DNA from: Hybos culiciformis
Taxonomy: Eukaryota; Arthropoda; Insecta; Diptera; Hybotidae
NCBI GenBank assembly: GCA_964007475.1
Contig: OZ023273.1
Span: forward strand, 104,716,485 to 104,780,484
Direction of reading: 5' to 3'
DNA: 64,000 bases
The translations under genes and the position numbers were made by a program. Of the stretch, positions 1-11,866 are shown piece by piece. Under the pieces are notes generated by a model, which was given only the letters and a program-made list of their open reading frames with translations, had not been told where the DNA came from and did not search any database. How positions within the stretch are numbered: position 1 is the first letter of the stretch; every line of letters starts with the position of its first letter.

Positions 1-1572
1 GTGGTTGTAGTAGTTGTTGGAGCTTGCGTTGTAGTGGTTGTAGTACTTGTTGTTACTAGAGCAGCAGCTGTTGTAACTTCATCTTCATCTTCCGTAACGC
101 TATCTGCATCTGAGCCAAGAGTTGTTGAATCTTCGATGGCTGATTCATCAGTAGATGCATCAACATTAAGATTTTCGTTTGCCAAAATAGCATATAGATC
201 AAAAGCTACTTTTTCCATAAATGGTGTGGTGTTTTCAATGTCATTGTCCACATTATCCAAAACAGCAGAAGATTTTATACCGGCTTGTTTATTTATTTCT
301 GCTTCTGCAGTTTTTTGTTCTTGAGCCTTATTTTCTGCTTGTTGTTGGGTTTCTGCGTTGCGATTACCTTTGGCTTGTTTATCATCTGTATTAAATGTGT
401 CGCTGTCGACTAAGCTAGGTCTTTTTATGTGCTTCCTTCTAGGCTTTTCATTATCGGCGCCTGTGGGAGCTTCTGTCGAAACCACGTCAATATTTTTATT
501 ACCTCGAGGAGGAAAGCGTGTAATTGCTGGGAGTCTACCTTCATCAACATCTTCTGTTACGGGGATACTTGAACGACCAGATTTTACTTGTTTTCCATTC
601 ACAATATCGTTATCATTACCTGGTATCGGTACATTTGAGCTTCTGTCAATGTTAGTGTAACGTGACTTACCTCTAACTGTTGGGCCCTCGGATTTGTTTG
701 TTTCACCTTCATTTTGAGCAGTTGATTTTTTTTCATTCTTGTCTTTTCGACTTTTCGCGACGTCTTTCTTATTCTCAACTTCTGCCTTTTTAGAATTTTT
801 TTCCTCCTTCTTTGTGTCACTTTTTCCTCCTTCTGGTTTTTCATCCTCATCTTCGTCATAGTAATAATAAACATATTCGTATTCATAGTCTTGACCATTT
901 GGTCCTTTTTTGATTTGTATTCTAGATTTTTTGTTTTGTTCGGATCCTGCTACTTCTAAGTTGTGAGATTGATCAATTAGACCTGCGTTTAATTTTTCAT
1001 CATCAACTACAACTTGATCATCATCATTTGATCGTTTTGAAATAGTTGCTGCTTCAGTTGTAAGAATAATACTTGGCATAGTAACAGTATCACCTTCATC
1101 AGATTCCGAAACAGGAGCTGGTTCTACCAAATCCTTTGAGGACACTGATTTTTTCTCATTTTTATCCAAGTGCTCTTTTTCAACGATCATACGTGCTTCA
1201 ATATTCTTCATCACATCATCTTTGATGAGCAAACTCAAAACGGGATTTAATTCTGGTCGTTCTTTAGTTGAAGATAAATTTTCAGTTTTTTGCATTTGCA
1301 TCAAATCTTCGTTGGAACGCATTTTACGTTCTTCATTTTCTAATTTAATTATTGGTCTTTCGTTTTGTATCTTATGTGAAGTAGCGAATTCATCTGACTC
1401 TGGTCGCTTGTGAGATGTCTCAAAATTAGTCGCAACTGCTGGTTGGGATTCGTGATCAGTTGATGATGAGGACGAAGAAGAAACTGATGATGAAACACTA
1501 ACACTTACATTAGGCTGTTTATCTAATGGTTCGTCAGCTAATGTAGATGACAATAAGAAAACAAGCAGGCAT
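1..1572 (-). CDS. Exon 2 of a secreted Ser/Thr-rich acidic protein (3' end beyond window)
   Basis: A reading frame of 523 codons runs without a stop from a splice acceptor (TTCCTACAG) at 1,573 to the window edge. Joined to the ATG exon at 8,681-8,694 it begins MFRHICLLVFLLSSTLA then DEP, a textbook signal peptide with cleavage likely after residue 17, so the product is probably secreted or surface-bound. After that come a Ser run (about residues 27-43), charged Lys/Glu/Asp-rich stretches, a motif at residues 228-250 (GPNGQDYEYEYVYYYYDEDE) in which tyrosines run into an acidic block, more Lys/Glu-rich sequence, Gln-rich sequence, and a Thr-rich mucin-like stretch at the window edge. No folded domain is recognised. 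It may be an extracellular-matrix or cuticle-associated protein with a conserved domain further 3', but the function is unknown. The coding frame is well supported; the identity is not. Confidence 0.85.
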
Positions 1573-4500
1573 CTGTAGGAACCAAAAAAAAAGATATTTT
1601 ATATTAGGTTTGTTTAAAAAGAATTAATGAAATTTAGGTAATACAGTGTACATAATGTGCACATAAAATTTTTTCATTATCTATTACTTTTATTTTATCA
1701 TCTATGACTTTTGAAAGATCATACTTAAAGTATAATTGAATTAACGATTTTCTTAGATAACTAAATTATGTTAAAGAAAAAGAAACACATATTATATTGA
1801 ATGTTTAGACAAAATTGCAGAGTAATACAAAATATAAAATAACTATAAAAATTACTTTGGAATTTCAATTAACCTATATATAAAAATTTTTATAAATTAA
1901 AAAAACTATATATTTAAATATGTATGTTAAATATGTATATAAATATTTTTCTTAAAATTTATCGCATGGAAGTGAAGAAGCTACAAGAAAACACGTCGGT
2001 ATGAAAAAAAAAGTTAAGATAAATTTCTCCAATTGCATAATGCGCGCATCGAAAATTATTTTTTTTAAGAAATTCATTAAAATTTTACATTTTAAATTTG
2101 CATCATGCTAATTTTTTTATTACATACATTTCATTCAATTATGTAAATTTTATCAGAGAGAAAAATAATTTTGGTTTTTTTTTTTTTTCATCTTCTTCTT
2201 ATCACATTAAATAGCATACACATTATGATGTTAAAGGTTTTAAGTCATAAATTAACAGGCGTCCGACAAAAAAAAAACTTATTTTTTTTCTTACTTAAGC
2301 CCATTCAATAATTATTAAGCGTATCTTATAATTATGATTTTTTTAAGTTATGTTAATCCTACATGTTTTACAAATTATAATTTCATTATTATTTTTTGTT
2401 CTGTTTGTTGTTGAAAAATTGATATTGTACTTTTTTTTATTAACGAGTTCATGGGCAATTTTACTAACTTAAAAATTAACGCATCTGTGGACATTATTCG
2501 AACAATATATAATATAACTCTTATTCATATTCCTGATTATGAAATACATATTGAATACATACTAGTTTTGAATGGAAAATAAAATATAAATTACTTATCA
2601 AATTTCAATTAATTTTATTCTTTGTACATTAGAAGGCTATACCAAAATTTTTTAATATTTTATCACCATCAAATGAACTATAACTCTACAATTTTTAACT
2701 TCTCTAATAAATTTTCAAACATTTTTATTTTATTGCATAAACCAGGTTTAATAATAAAAGCAATATTATAAGTCTTCCACATATATCTACAGCACATAAC
2801 TGAAATCATATAACATTTAAGACTCAAAGATTTTGCTTTAAAAATAAAACGAAATCTTCTGTTCCAATGTTCTTTTGACCCTCACCTGGAAAATTTTTAA
2901 TTTCAAATGGCATTTGTTTTGAATAAGTATTGAATGAACTCTTTGTGACCATCATCGCAGGTAAATTTTTTCTACACAACACTTCAAAAATTATAGTTAT
3001 AATTTTATTGTTATTCTTATAATTATAAAATTATAATTTTGCTAAACATAATAATAATAATAAAAAAACAAAATAACAAAGGCTTAATAGAGCATGTAAA
3101 CATGAACAAAATTAGCGCTAATAAAGTATAAAAAATCATCAGCAACGAAAAGTGGATTTATATTGTTTTGGCGGGTGTTTTGTTAGAGTCGTGTTATAAC
3201 ACTTAATTCTATATACCTCTAAAGACAAAAAAAAAAGTATAAAATAAAATTAAAAATTATGCAGACATTATTACTTAATCTAAGAAGTTATAATGCATTA
3301 AAAATTGATTTCATAAATAATAAGTAGTAATCACATTTAAATTTGAATATAATGAAAATGCATGGTTTATGGTTTTTTTTTTGTTGCTGTTTTTACACTT
3401 TCTTAGTCTGGGTTTATGGTTAAGCGAAAAAAAAAAAATAAAAAAAAACGAAATAATAATAATAAAATATATAAATAAAAAGAATACTGTGACAATAATT
3501 GACAAAATATTTTATGCTCATTAGTTTCACGGTTGGATATCACTACCTACCACTAATTAACCTAGCAATTGTATTCTCCTTAAATTATGAACTAATATTA
3601 TGTAATTTTTAATGTTATTTAATGCATAATTCTTTTAAATTAATTAAGTTAATAATTATGCATAGTAGGTACATAATTTTTCATTATTATTTTTTTTTTT
3701 TCATGTTACACCTGATACAAGAAAATTGAACAAGTTGAGGATTATATGCGTAACATTTTCTATACTTATAATGACAATAACCTATACATAAGATTTTTGC
3801 TCTTTAAGTGTATAATTAATAGAGTTATAATGTTAAAAAGTTGCAAGCTGAAATCAACATTGAATGACTCAGGAACTTAGCTACTCAAGAAATTATTACA
3901 AATCTAAATATAATGGCGTCGGTGTTCCAATTAATGAATATAAAATTTGAAAAATTATTATTTATTAATTGAATAACTTTTCTTTTAATTTTTGAATAAC
4001 TGGAGGTAATTCTTGACAAAAACAAAAAGAAATTTTATAAAATAATAAAATTTGCAAATTCAATAATGCAAAATTTCGTTTTCTTTGATTTTTAAATTCA
4101 ATATCAAATCTTTCACCTTACGTCTTCATTGCAATGCCTTCTTTATTACTATTATCATTCATATCATTCAAAAATGCCAGAATTTTAAACGTGATTCGGT
4201 TAATTATATTGTTATTATTTACTTAAGCTCTTAAGCTTCTACAAAAAAAAAATTAAACAGACTACAAAAATAATTTAAAAATAATTAATTCGATTATAAT
4301 CTACATCTTTCTTTTTTTTTAATGCCAATATAACAACAAAACTAAAAATTATCAAAAAATCAAAATAAAATATAAAAAAAAAAAACTATTTTTATTAACT
4401 TTCAAAAAAAAAAATTGGTAAAAAATCCAGGTATCATTTTTTTACCAAATTTGTAATGATAATGACTGATTTTTAATTTCAGTTTTACAGCAACGAGAAA

Positions 4501-7500
4501 ATCATGTTTTTAATGGAATGCCAATGGAATTTGAAATAATTTTTTTTTACAATAATTTTTAATTTATAACAATATTTTAATTCAATTTGTGGTCAATAGT
4601 AAATTATTTTCTCATATTAAAAATAATTCTTGTGGTGAAAAAAAAGTATATTTATAAAGAAAAATTGATTAAATTTCTTATTTCCGTTTTCCGGAAGTAA
4701 GATTTTCCCTTTTTTATTTCAATTTTTATGCCGGGCAAAAGAATCGAATTTTTTTTTTTTTTAATTTTATTTTATAAATTTTGTTTTCCTTTTTCTTTTT
4801 CTTTTTTTGTGAAAAAGATTCAGCTTGAAGCTTCACTACTTCACAAAGATTTCATATAGCAAAGACCATCCGGATGTCATCAGCAAAAAATTTTAAAAAC
4901 ATCAACTAATTAAAAAGAATATTTAGAATAAACAGTGACTTGGTAGCAGATTTGTTTGCCCTTTAGGAGATGATCATTAATTACGGCTTATCAGGTCTCA
5001 AGTCTAAAATATTAAATTCAATAAGACGAGAAACATTTTAAAAATTTCAACTATCAGTCTCTTCGTTTAATAAAAAATTTATTTAACAATATGTATTACA
5101 AATTATAATTTCCGCCAAAAAAAAAATTGTACAACGTTCCTAATGGACAATATTGTTTACTATACAACTAGTATAATTAAGGATTTTAATCATTTTATTA
5201 TTTGATTAAATATTGTTAGCACACCTTCATTTAAAATCAAAGGCATGAAAAATAAATTTATACTTTATTCATTAAAAAAAAATCAATTTATTCTTTGTTA
5301 GAATATAACCTAGTCCGATATTAAAAAAAAAATTTCATTAACATGAAACATTTTTCCCCCTTCAAAAAAAAATATATGTTTAATGCTTAGATATTAAGTA
5401 TAATATTAATTGACAGCTTGTTTGACCTTGAGACTTTCACATGAAAATATATATTATTAAAAAAGCTACACTACTCCTTTCACAAAAAAAAATAAAATAA
5501 AAAACAAAAAATCATTAATTAATTTTATATAAGAGATGCAGTAAAAAAGAATACAATTTACGACACGTTGTACTATTTTTATTTACACATTTTATTTTTA
5601 AAAAAATATAATATATACAATAAATTGAATAATCTGCTATTAGTAGTAGTTGTAGTATCATAACTATAAGAATTAATTTAATTTCTTGTTATGGTAATAT
5701 TGGCCATATCATCAAATTTCAACATTTATATTATATTCATTTTCCGTAGCAACTCATAGCAGTTTTATGATTTAAGAATATAGGAACAATATATTTCGTA
5801 ATCGAAATAGCAAAATATTTTTTTTTTTTTTAACTCTTAGATATTTTAATGGTGCTGTAAAATAATAATTTTCTCATTTTCTAACAGAACTTAAAAACCA
5901 AATAAACCTTACTTTTTTACTTTTTCATTTCATTTCCATGTAGGATAGTGCTAATGGACATATTGGTATCTTATAGTGAAAAAAGAATAATAAGTGACTT
6001 TTCTTTCTGAAAATATCAGATTTTTTTTTATTCATTGAGTTTACAATAATTTTTTGTTTTCCTTGGAGTATTATTCCGAAATCATTTATAAAAATATGTA
6101 TATAATATATATAGAGATATTCCCCTTTTTTTCCTGGTATTTTAATATTATGATTATTTATAACTTCTGAAATGATTATTTACAGAATGTACGTACAGTA
6201 AGTATATAAAAATAAAACCTCCAGTTTTGAAAAACATAAATAAAAATGTCAAACGCATAAAGAACTATAGCTGACAAGTCCTTATATTGTGGTTATTTCT
6301 TTTTTAACTTAATATTTTTTTGTTGTTGATTTTTACAATAATAACAATTTAACCTGTTATTACCTTTGCGTTACAAGTATCAAAAATACCGATTTCAAAT
6401 ATCTTAGGTCTTGTAAGATATCATGTCACTGATTTATTTTAGGTCTAGAACTTAATATCAATATCGCGTTGCAGAGTGTTTTTATTATAAATGAGTTATT
6501 GTTAAAAAAAATCTTTCAAAAATGCTTTTAAATCCTTAAAAATCAATATTATTTAAGATTAAATTATTTTGAATTATAAAATTAATGCAAAAAGGTAAGG
6601 TTTTTGTGGAATGGTTGATGTGAAGACATATTTTCATACAAAAAAAAATCAAACTCCAGAATTTCTCAAAAAAATTAATTTTTGTGATAATTTTATTTTA
6701 ATCAATGCCAACACAATATATTCATTAAAGTTATAATAATGAAGAATACAAAAATTTTAACACATAAAATTCTTCAAATTTAAATTATATAATTGATTGA
6801 TTAATTACTAATAGCGCTACCTAATCAATTTTTGCACAAGTTTATCATAATTATAATTTTTATAATTCAATGAAAAATTAAAATATACTTGTTTCTATCC
6901 TACACTAAAAGGTGTTGTACGTAGAACAACACTAAAGCAACACTGTGAATTGTACTGAATCATAATTTCTGCTATAACAAAAAAAAACCATTTATATTGA
7001 ATAATATGTTTAATCAATGTCATACATAAAAATAACTTTTTATTGAAGACAAAAAAAAAAAACAATTTTTTTTTTGTTTTTTGTCAGTAGGCCACCTACA
7101 TTATTTTTTATTTTTTTTCTTCTCCAACATATTTTGGTACATTATCTATCTTTTACAAAAAAAAAAAAACCATATGACAAAAAATATGTTTACTAAAAAA
7201 CAAACTTGCTATTAAAGTATTAAAGACATTATGTAACGAAGCTGCATAAATTTAAAATATAATGTATGTACGAGTATAAGTAGAAATGTACATATATACA
7301 TAATATTTTTTTATATAAATTACAATAAAATGAAAAGAAACAAAAAAAAAAACATTTTGTATAAATTATCGAATTTTATTTTCGATAAAATATGTATCTT
7401 TTTTTTAATCTTTTGATTTCAGCTTTGTAATTATATTCCAAAAAAATAAAAAAGAAATATATTTATTGTATGTAAGTATAAGCAAAAATCTGAACATGAT

Positions 7501-8680
7501 TTCAATATTTTACACTCACTTTTTTTTTTTATTTATTTTATTTTATTTACGCGAAATTTTGTCTTTTAGCTTCACGTACACAGTACACCAATTTGTCTAA
7601 ATTTCAAATATTTCAAAAGATAAATAAAATATGTGATGTCGTGAGCACAATTACCAAAAAGAAACTTGATTTGGTTTCTTGAAAAAAAAAACAAAATATT
7701 TTACTATCTTAACATTTATAAAATATTTTATTTTTTTCTCATAAAAATCTCAAAAGCTTATATTTATTGCTATAAGATTTATTGGAATGTTCTGAATTAA
7801 TATTTTAAAAGTTTTTCAATCATTTCTTATATATATAATTTATTTAGGAAATCAATTGCGGTTATAATATTTTTTATATCTTTTCTAAATAATATCAAAA
7901 ACCGTCATTAATTAAAAGAAAAACTAGCTTCTCTTAAAAGATTTTATCAAGAATTGTGGTCAATCGAACCGGATAACAACTTCTAATAGAACTTGATATT
8001 TAGAATAATAAAATAAGTATTTTTTTTTAACTTATACTTAAAAATTTGTAGTTCTTGTTAAAGAATAATAATTTTTATTAAAAATTTATTTAAATAAAAA
8101 ATGTTAAAATTTGATTTACATTTGTTCAATTCAATCGTAGTCAGATACATAAACTGCTGTAAAATCAGTTTCCAACTAAATAACATTTAAGTTTCAGATT
8201 TTTTAAAGAGGCACTTTTTGACATTTTCTTTAACAGCTTCCTTTACAATTATTTTTTTTTAATCAATATTTTTTTTCACAACTCAAACATCATCTGAATC
8301 TACTCAATATGCATTAAATTAAAATCTTCTTTTTTTTTTTAATATAAAACTTTTGATAATACAAGTTAGAAGGGTGGTTTTCGGATAAAACTTTCTTATT
8401 CAAATTTAAAAAAAAAAAGTAATAACTTTTATGACAATAAAGACAACTCTTGAATTATTTATGAAAAAAAAAAAAAAAAAAAATTTAATGCAAAAAAAAA
8501 AGGTTTCTATAGACTATTAATTAAGGTATATATATATATATAGAGAAAAATATTTCAATATATAATACACATTAAATATTTCTGTAAATATTTCTCTAAA
8601 TATTTATTTTATATTGGAAAAAAATTATAATAATAATAATAATAATTATTTAAATTTTATTAAACTATTAAATAACTTAC
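1573..8680 (-). other. Intron 1 (7.1 kb) of the secreted-protein gene
   Basis: Bounded on the minus strand by a GTAAGT donor at 8,680 and a CAG acceptor at 1,573. The interior is very A/T-rich, with many homopolymers, a 20-base A run at 8,464-8,483, a TA run near 8,527-8,542 and a TAA microsatellite near 8,625-8,648. One exon-like block at 2,886-2,971 is discussed among rejected items. No other gene was seen. Confidence 0.7.
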
Positions 8681-8694
8681 ATGTGACGGAACAT
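8681..8694 (-). CDS. Exon 1 of the secreted protein: start codon and 14 coding bases
   Basis: On the minus strand the sequence reads ATG TTC CGT CAC AT, followed directly by GTAAGT, a consensus donor. The two leftover bases complete an Ile codon with the first base of the exon ending at 1,572. That gives MFRHI before the hydrophobic core CLLVFLL, so reading phase and protein logic agree. An AACAG triplet just upstream (8,707-8,711) could be an acceptor, which would make this a 26-base micro-exon at 8,681-8,706. Its pyrimidine tract is poor, so the exon may instead extend upstream as 5' UTR. Between the ATG and that site there is no in-frame ATG. Confidence 0.75.
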
Positions 8695-9516
8695 CTTGAT
8701 GTGTATCTGTTAAATTTATTTATTTTTCTCTTATTTTTTTCCAATCCAAAGACGAAGTTAGTTATCTGTATATATATTATTATTTAATTTTATTGATGTA
8801 TTATTACTTTCACTTTCTTTTCCGAAATAAGCAAAAAAATATATATATGTATATATATGTATAAAAGCACAAAATTAAATCCAAATAAATAAGAAAAAAA
8901 AAAAAAGTGTTATAAACTTTTCACTTGTTGAATTTTTTTATTGATTTTGTTTTGGTTTCTTCTTCACCATCAGTCGATTATGTGATCTTTATTTTTTATT
9001 TTTTGTATATATAAATTTTTATTTTTTATATTTTTTTTTTTTTAATTCAATTTTGCATTTTGCTTCCCATCATTAATAAAAATAAATTCCTGAATGAAAA
9101 ATCAAAAACAAAATAAAAAATCAAAATAAGAAAAGCATATGTGTACAAAAATTACTAGAAATTTTATTTATTTATTTTTTTTTTATTGTTGATTTCTTCA
9201 AACAAAACTTTTCAATTTTACTCTAAACTTGTTGATTGATCGGAGAAATGATAATTATTAACATTTTTATTAATTATAAATTGTTATTTTTTTTTTTTAG
9301 TTATCTCTTTAATTTTTTTTTTTGGTTTTTTACTTTTTTTTTTCTTTTAATGATTTGCACATTAATTGATTATCCAGAAATTAAGAAAGTATAAATTTAT
9401 CACTCAAAAATTAATAAAAAAAAAAAAAAGGTCCTATTGATCGTTGCGGAAATTTTTGGGTGTGGTGCAAAAAAATGAAAGCACCTAATTTTCTCTTTCG
9501 TAGCACATAGTACAAC

Positions 9517-9590
9517 CATAAAATGTATAACGAATTGTTTATTTTTACCTTCAGCAATATAAACTTAATTTAACAACATCAAAGACATTT
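9517..9590. repeat. Dispersed repeat, copy 1
   Basis: About 75 bases resemble 11,793-11,866. Both carry ATAAAATGTA, AACGAATT, ACCTTCAGCA and an identical CTTAATTTAACAACATCAAA block in the same order and spacing, with small indels. Class unknown. Confidence 0.55.
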
Positions 9591-10973
9591 CACAAAATCT
9601 AATAATTATGTTTCTCAAAAAAAATTAAATAAAAAAAAAGATCAAATGTTAAAAAAGTTATGATGAATAAAAAAAAAAATTTTATTATTAAAAATAAATT
9701 TGTGTTTAACGATTTGAACATATAGTTCATCAACATCGCAAAAATAAATCATTGATCTTTTAGTCTAATGAACTTTTAATAAGAGTTTATATATAGCAAA
9801 TATTCTTGGGCATTATTAATTTTTATTGTAACTAACATGCGATTGATTGATCATAGCTATTAATATTTATAAAAATTATTTTTTTTACAATTTTTGAATA
9901 CTTTTAATTTGATAAGCTTTTGACATTTAGAATAAAAAAAAAATTAATGAGTAAACACCACAATTCCTAATTAATATGATTTCTTCTATATAAGTAAATA
10001 TTTCTGTGCTTCTAAATTATTATTATTCTCGTTATTTCGGTCAAAGTTAAAAACGGCTCGAATCTAAAATCTTTTAAATACCTCATTATATATAAAAAAA
10101 AAACAATAGTCTATCATGCCTTAAAATTATTATTTGCTTTGGAAAGAATATTTAACATGAAATTCGAGCATATTAAAATATTTAATAAAAAACAATTTTT
10201 TTTTTACATCTAAGTGTTCATAAAACAAATTTTTTTAGAAAAAATCTAATACAAAATTAAAATTCTGCATAATATTTAATTTTTTTTTTTCGTGTAATTC
10301 TTTTTATCATTTCGTTTTTGGCAAAATTAAATTTGAATTCCACACATAATCCAGCCTAACCCAGCTGTTTTCAGATTCATGTTATAAGCGCACAAAAAAA
10401 ATAAATAAAGAGTTCAGTTTCATTTTCTAAACGACAATGTGATATATTAGTGTAAAATTGTCTCCACTCCTTTACTGCCTTTGAGAAAAACAAAAAATTA
10501 AACAAAAAAAAAATAGTTTTGAAAAGGTTTAAAACTGCACCTTTCATTATGAAAATGTTTTTTAAGATGATTGCATAATTTTTGTTTTTTTCCTTAAAAA
10601 CCAAAATTTTTTAAAAATATTATACATATGTAACTATATATATTATATATAAAAAAATGCACATTATTTAACAATATTAATTAATATTAACTTTGCATCC
10701 GGGAAATAAAAATAAATAATTAAGATTACTAAAAATTAAATAAATACATTAAAAAATAAGCAATATTCTTATCAGGTCGTAGCTTAAATTTTGATTTCAT
10801 TAACATTTAAATTATCGTTATAATTGATTTTCTTAGATCGGAAAATTTTTCATATTATAGGTCCATATTACATATTTTAGGTATATTATTAGGATTAGTA
10901 TATTATTAGAATTGAAAAACAATATCATTAATTCAGAACAAAAAATGGTTAAACAGTCTATTAGTTAGTAGAT

Positions 10974-11016
10974 AAGGTGTACTATAATATAATACAAGGT
11001 GTACTATAATATAATT
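10974..11016. repeat. Two-copy 22-bp tandem duplication
   Basis: The unit AAGGTGTACTATAATATAAT plus two bases occurs twice head to tail with almost no divergence, indicating a recent slip duplication. Confidence 0.7.
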
Positions 11017-11792
11017 TATCTTTATAATGCAACAACCAATATTCCATGTTTATGCAAGACAAAAAATTAACACCCAAAAATACCCTCAATAATTTGCAAG
11101 GACTTATTAATTCATAAAATAATTACTAAATAAAGTGGTAATAACATATATTTTCAGATTTAGTTATTTAGTTTTTTTTATATATATATTTTTTTTTTCT
11201 AATTAATATCTAGGTACATAACAAACTTGTATACTGACTTAACATACTTTCGTGGTAAAAAAAAAAAAAGTTCCCTTCCCTAATGAAACCTGATCGAAAT
11301 ATTACAACAAATTATGTTAGCTACTGTACATTGAAATAAAATATACATATTGTGTGAATGGTACACATTATTTCTAATTTAAATTTTTATGTATTTTTAA
11401 TTAAAAAATGTTCAATAATAAAGTAAAACAAAAAAAATAAAAATAAATTGTAAAATTAAAAATAATTTCCTAGTCTTACGAATGATGATTATTGAGAGGA
11501 AATAATATATTTTCATTTTTCCATTTAATAGAGAAATAAAGTATTCAGAAAATTTATTCGAAAATAAAATCCTCTTTATTAGAATTATACTACATTTCAT
11601 TAAATTTTATTTAAAAAAAATTTCTTAATCGAAGATAAAATTTTAAAAATTTTAACGTAAATTTTGTAGAAATATTGGGGTCATCTCATAGTTATATCTA
11701 CTTTTTTTTAACTTGAATTCGAAAATCTTCCGAAATCTAAAAAAAATCTTATTATGTGTAGTTTACAATCCGTAAATATTTTGTATACCAAA

Positions 11793-11866
11793 AATATAAA
11801 ATGTAACGAATTATTTCTTTTGACCTTCAGCATAACATAACTTAATTTAACAACATCAAAGATTAA
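11793..11866. repeat. Dispersed repeat, copy 2
   Basis: Partner of the block at 9,517-9,590, direct orientation, about 2.3 kb away. Identity is too long and ordered to be a base-composition effect, but no termini or coding sequence identify the family. Confidence 0.55.

Noticed and set aside
599..898. 99-codon Lys-rich ORF on the minus strand and several plus-strand ORFs in 1-1,413
   Set aside because: They are other-frame readings of the secreted-protein exon, whose own frame is open for the full 1,572 bases and joins a signal-peptide start.
2886..2971. Minus-strand block of 86 nt with acceptor TTGTGTAG and donor CAG then GTGAGG inside intron 1
   Set aside because: Its inclusion would shift exon 2 out of frame and hit a stop at once. 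No frame is convincing, so it is probably a pseudo-exon.
3311..3505. ORFs of 60-100 codons scattered through 3-21 kb and 42-58 kb (for example 3,311-3,505, 10,377-10,604, 42,500-42,694, 55,731-56,030)
   Set aside because: Phe/Ile/Lys/Asn/Tyr-rich translations of homopolymer DNA without splice signals or family resemblance; expected by chance at this composition.
7950..7980. GGTTCGATTGACC on the minus strand, like a tRNA B box
   Set aside because: No matching A box, acceptor stem or cloverleaf could be drawn around it.
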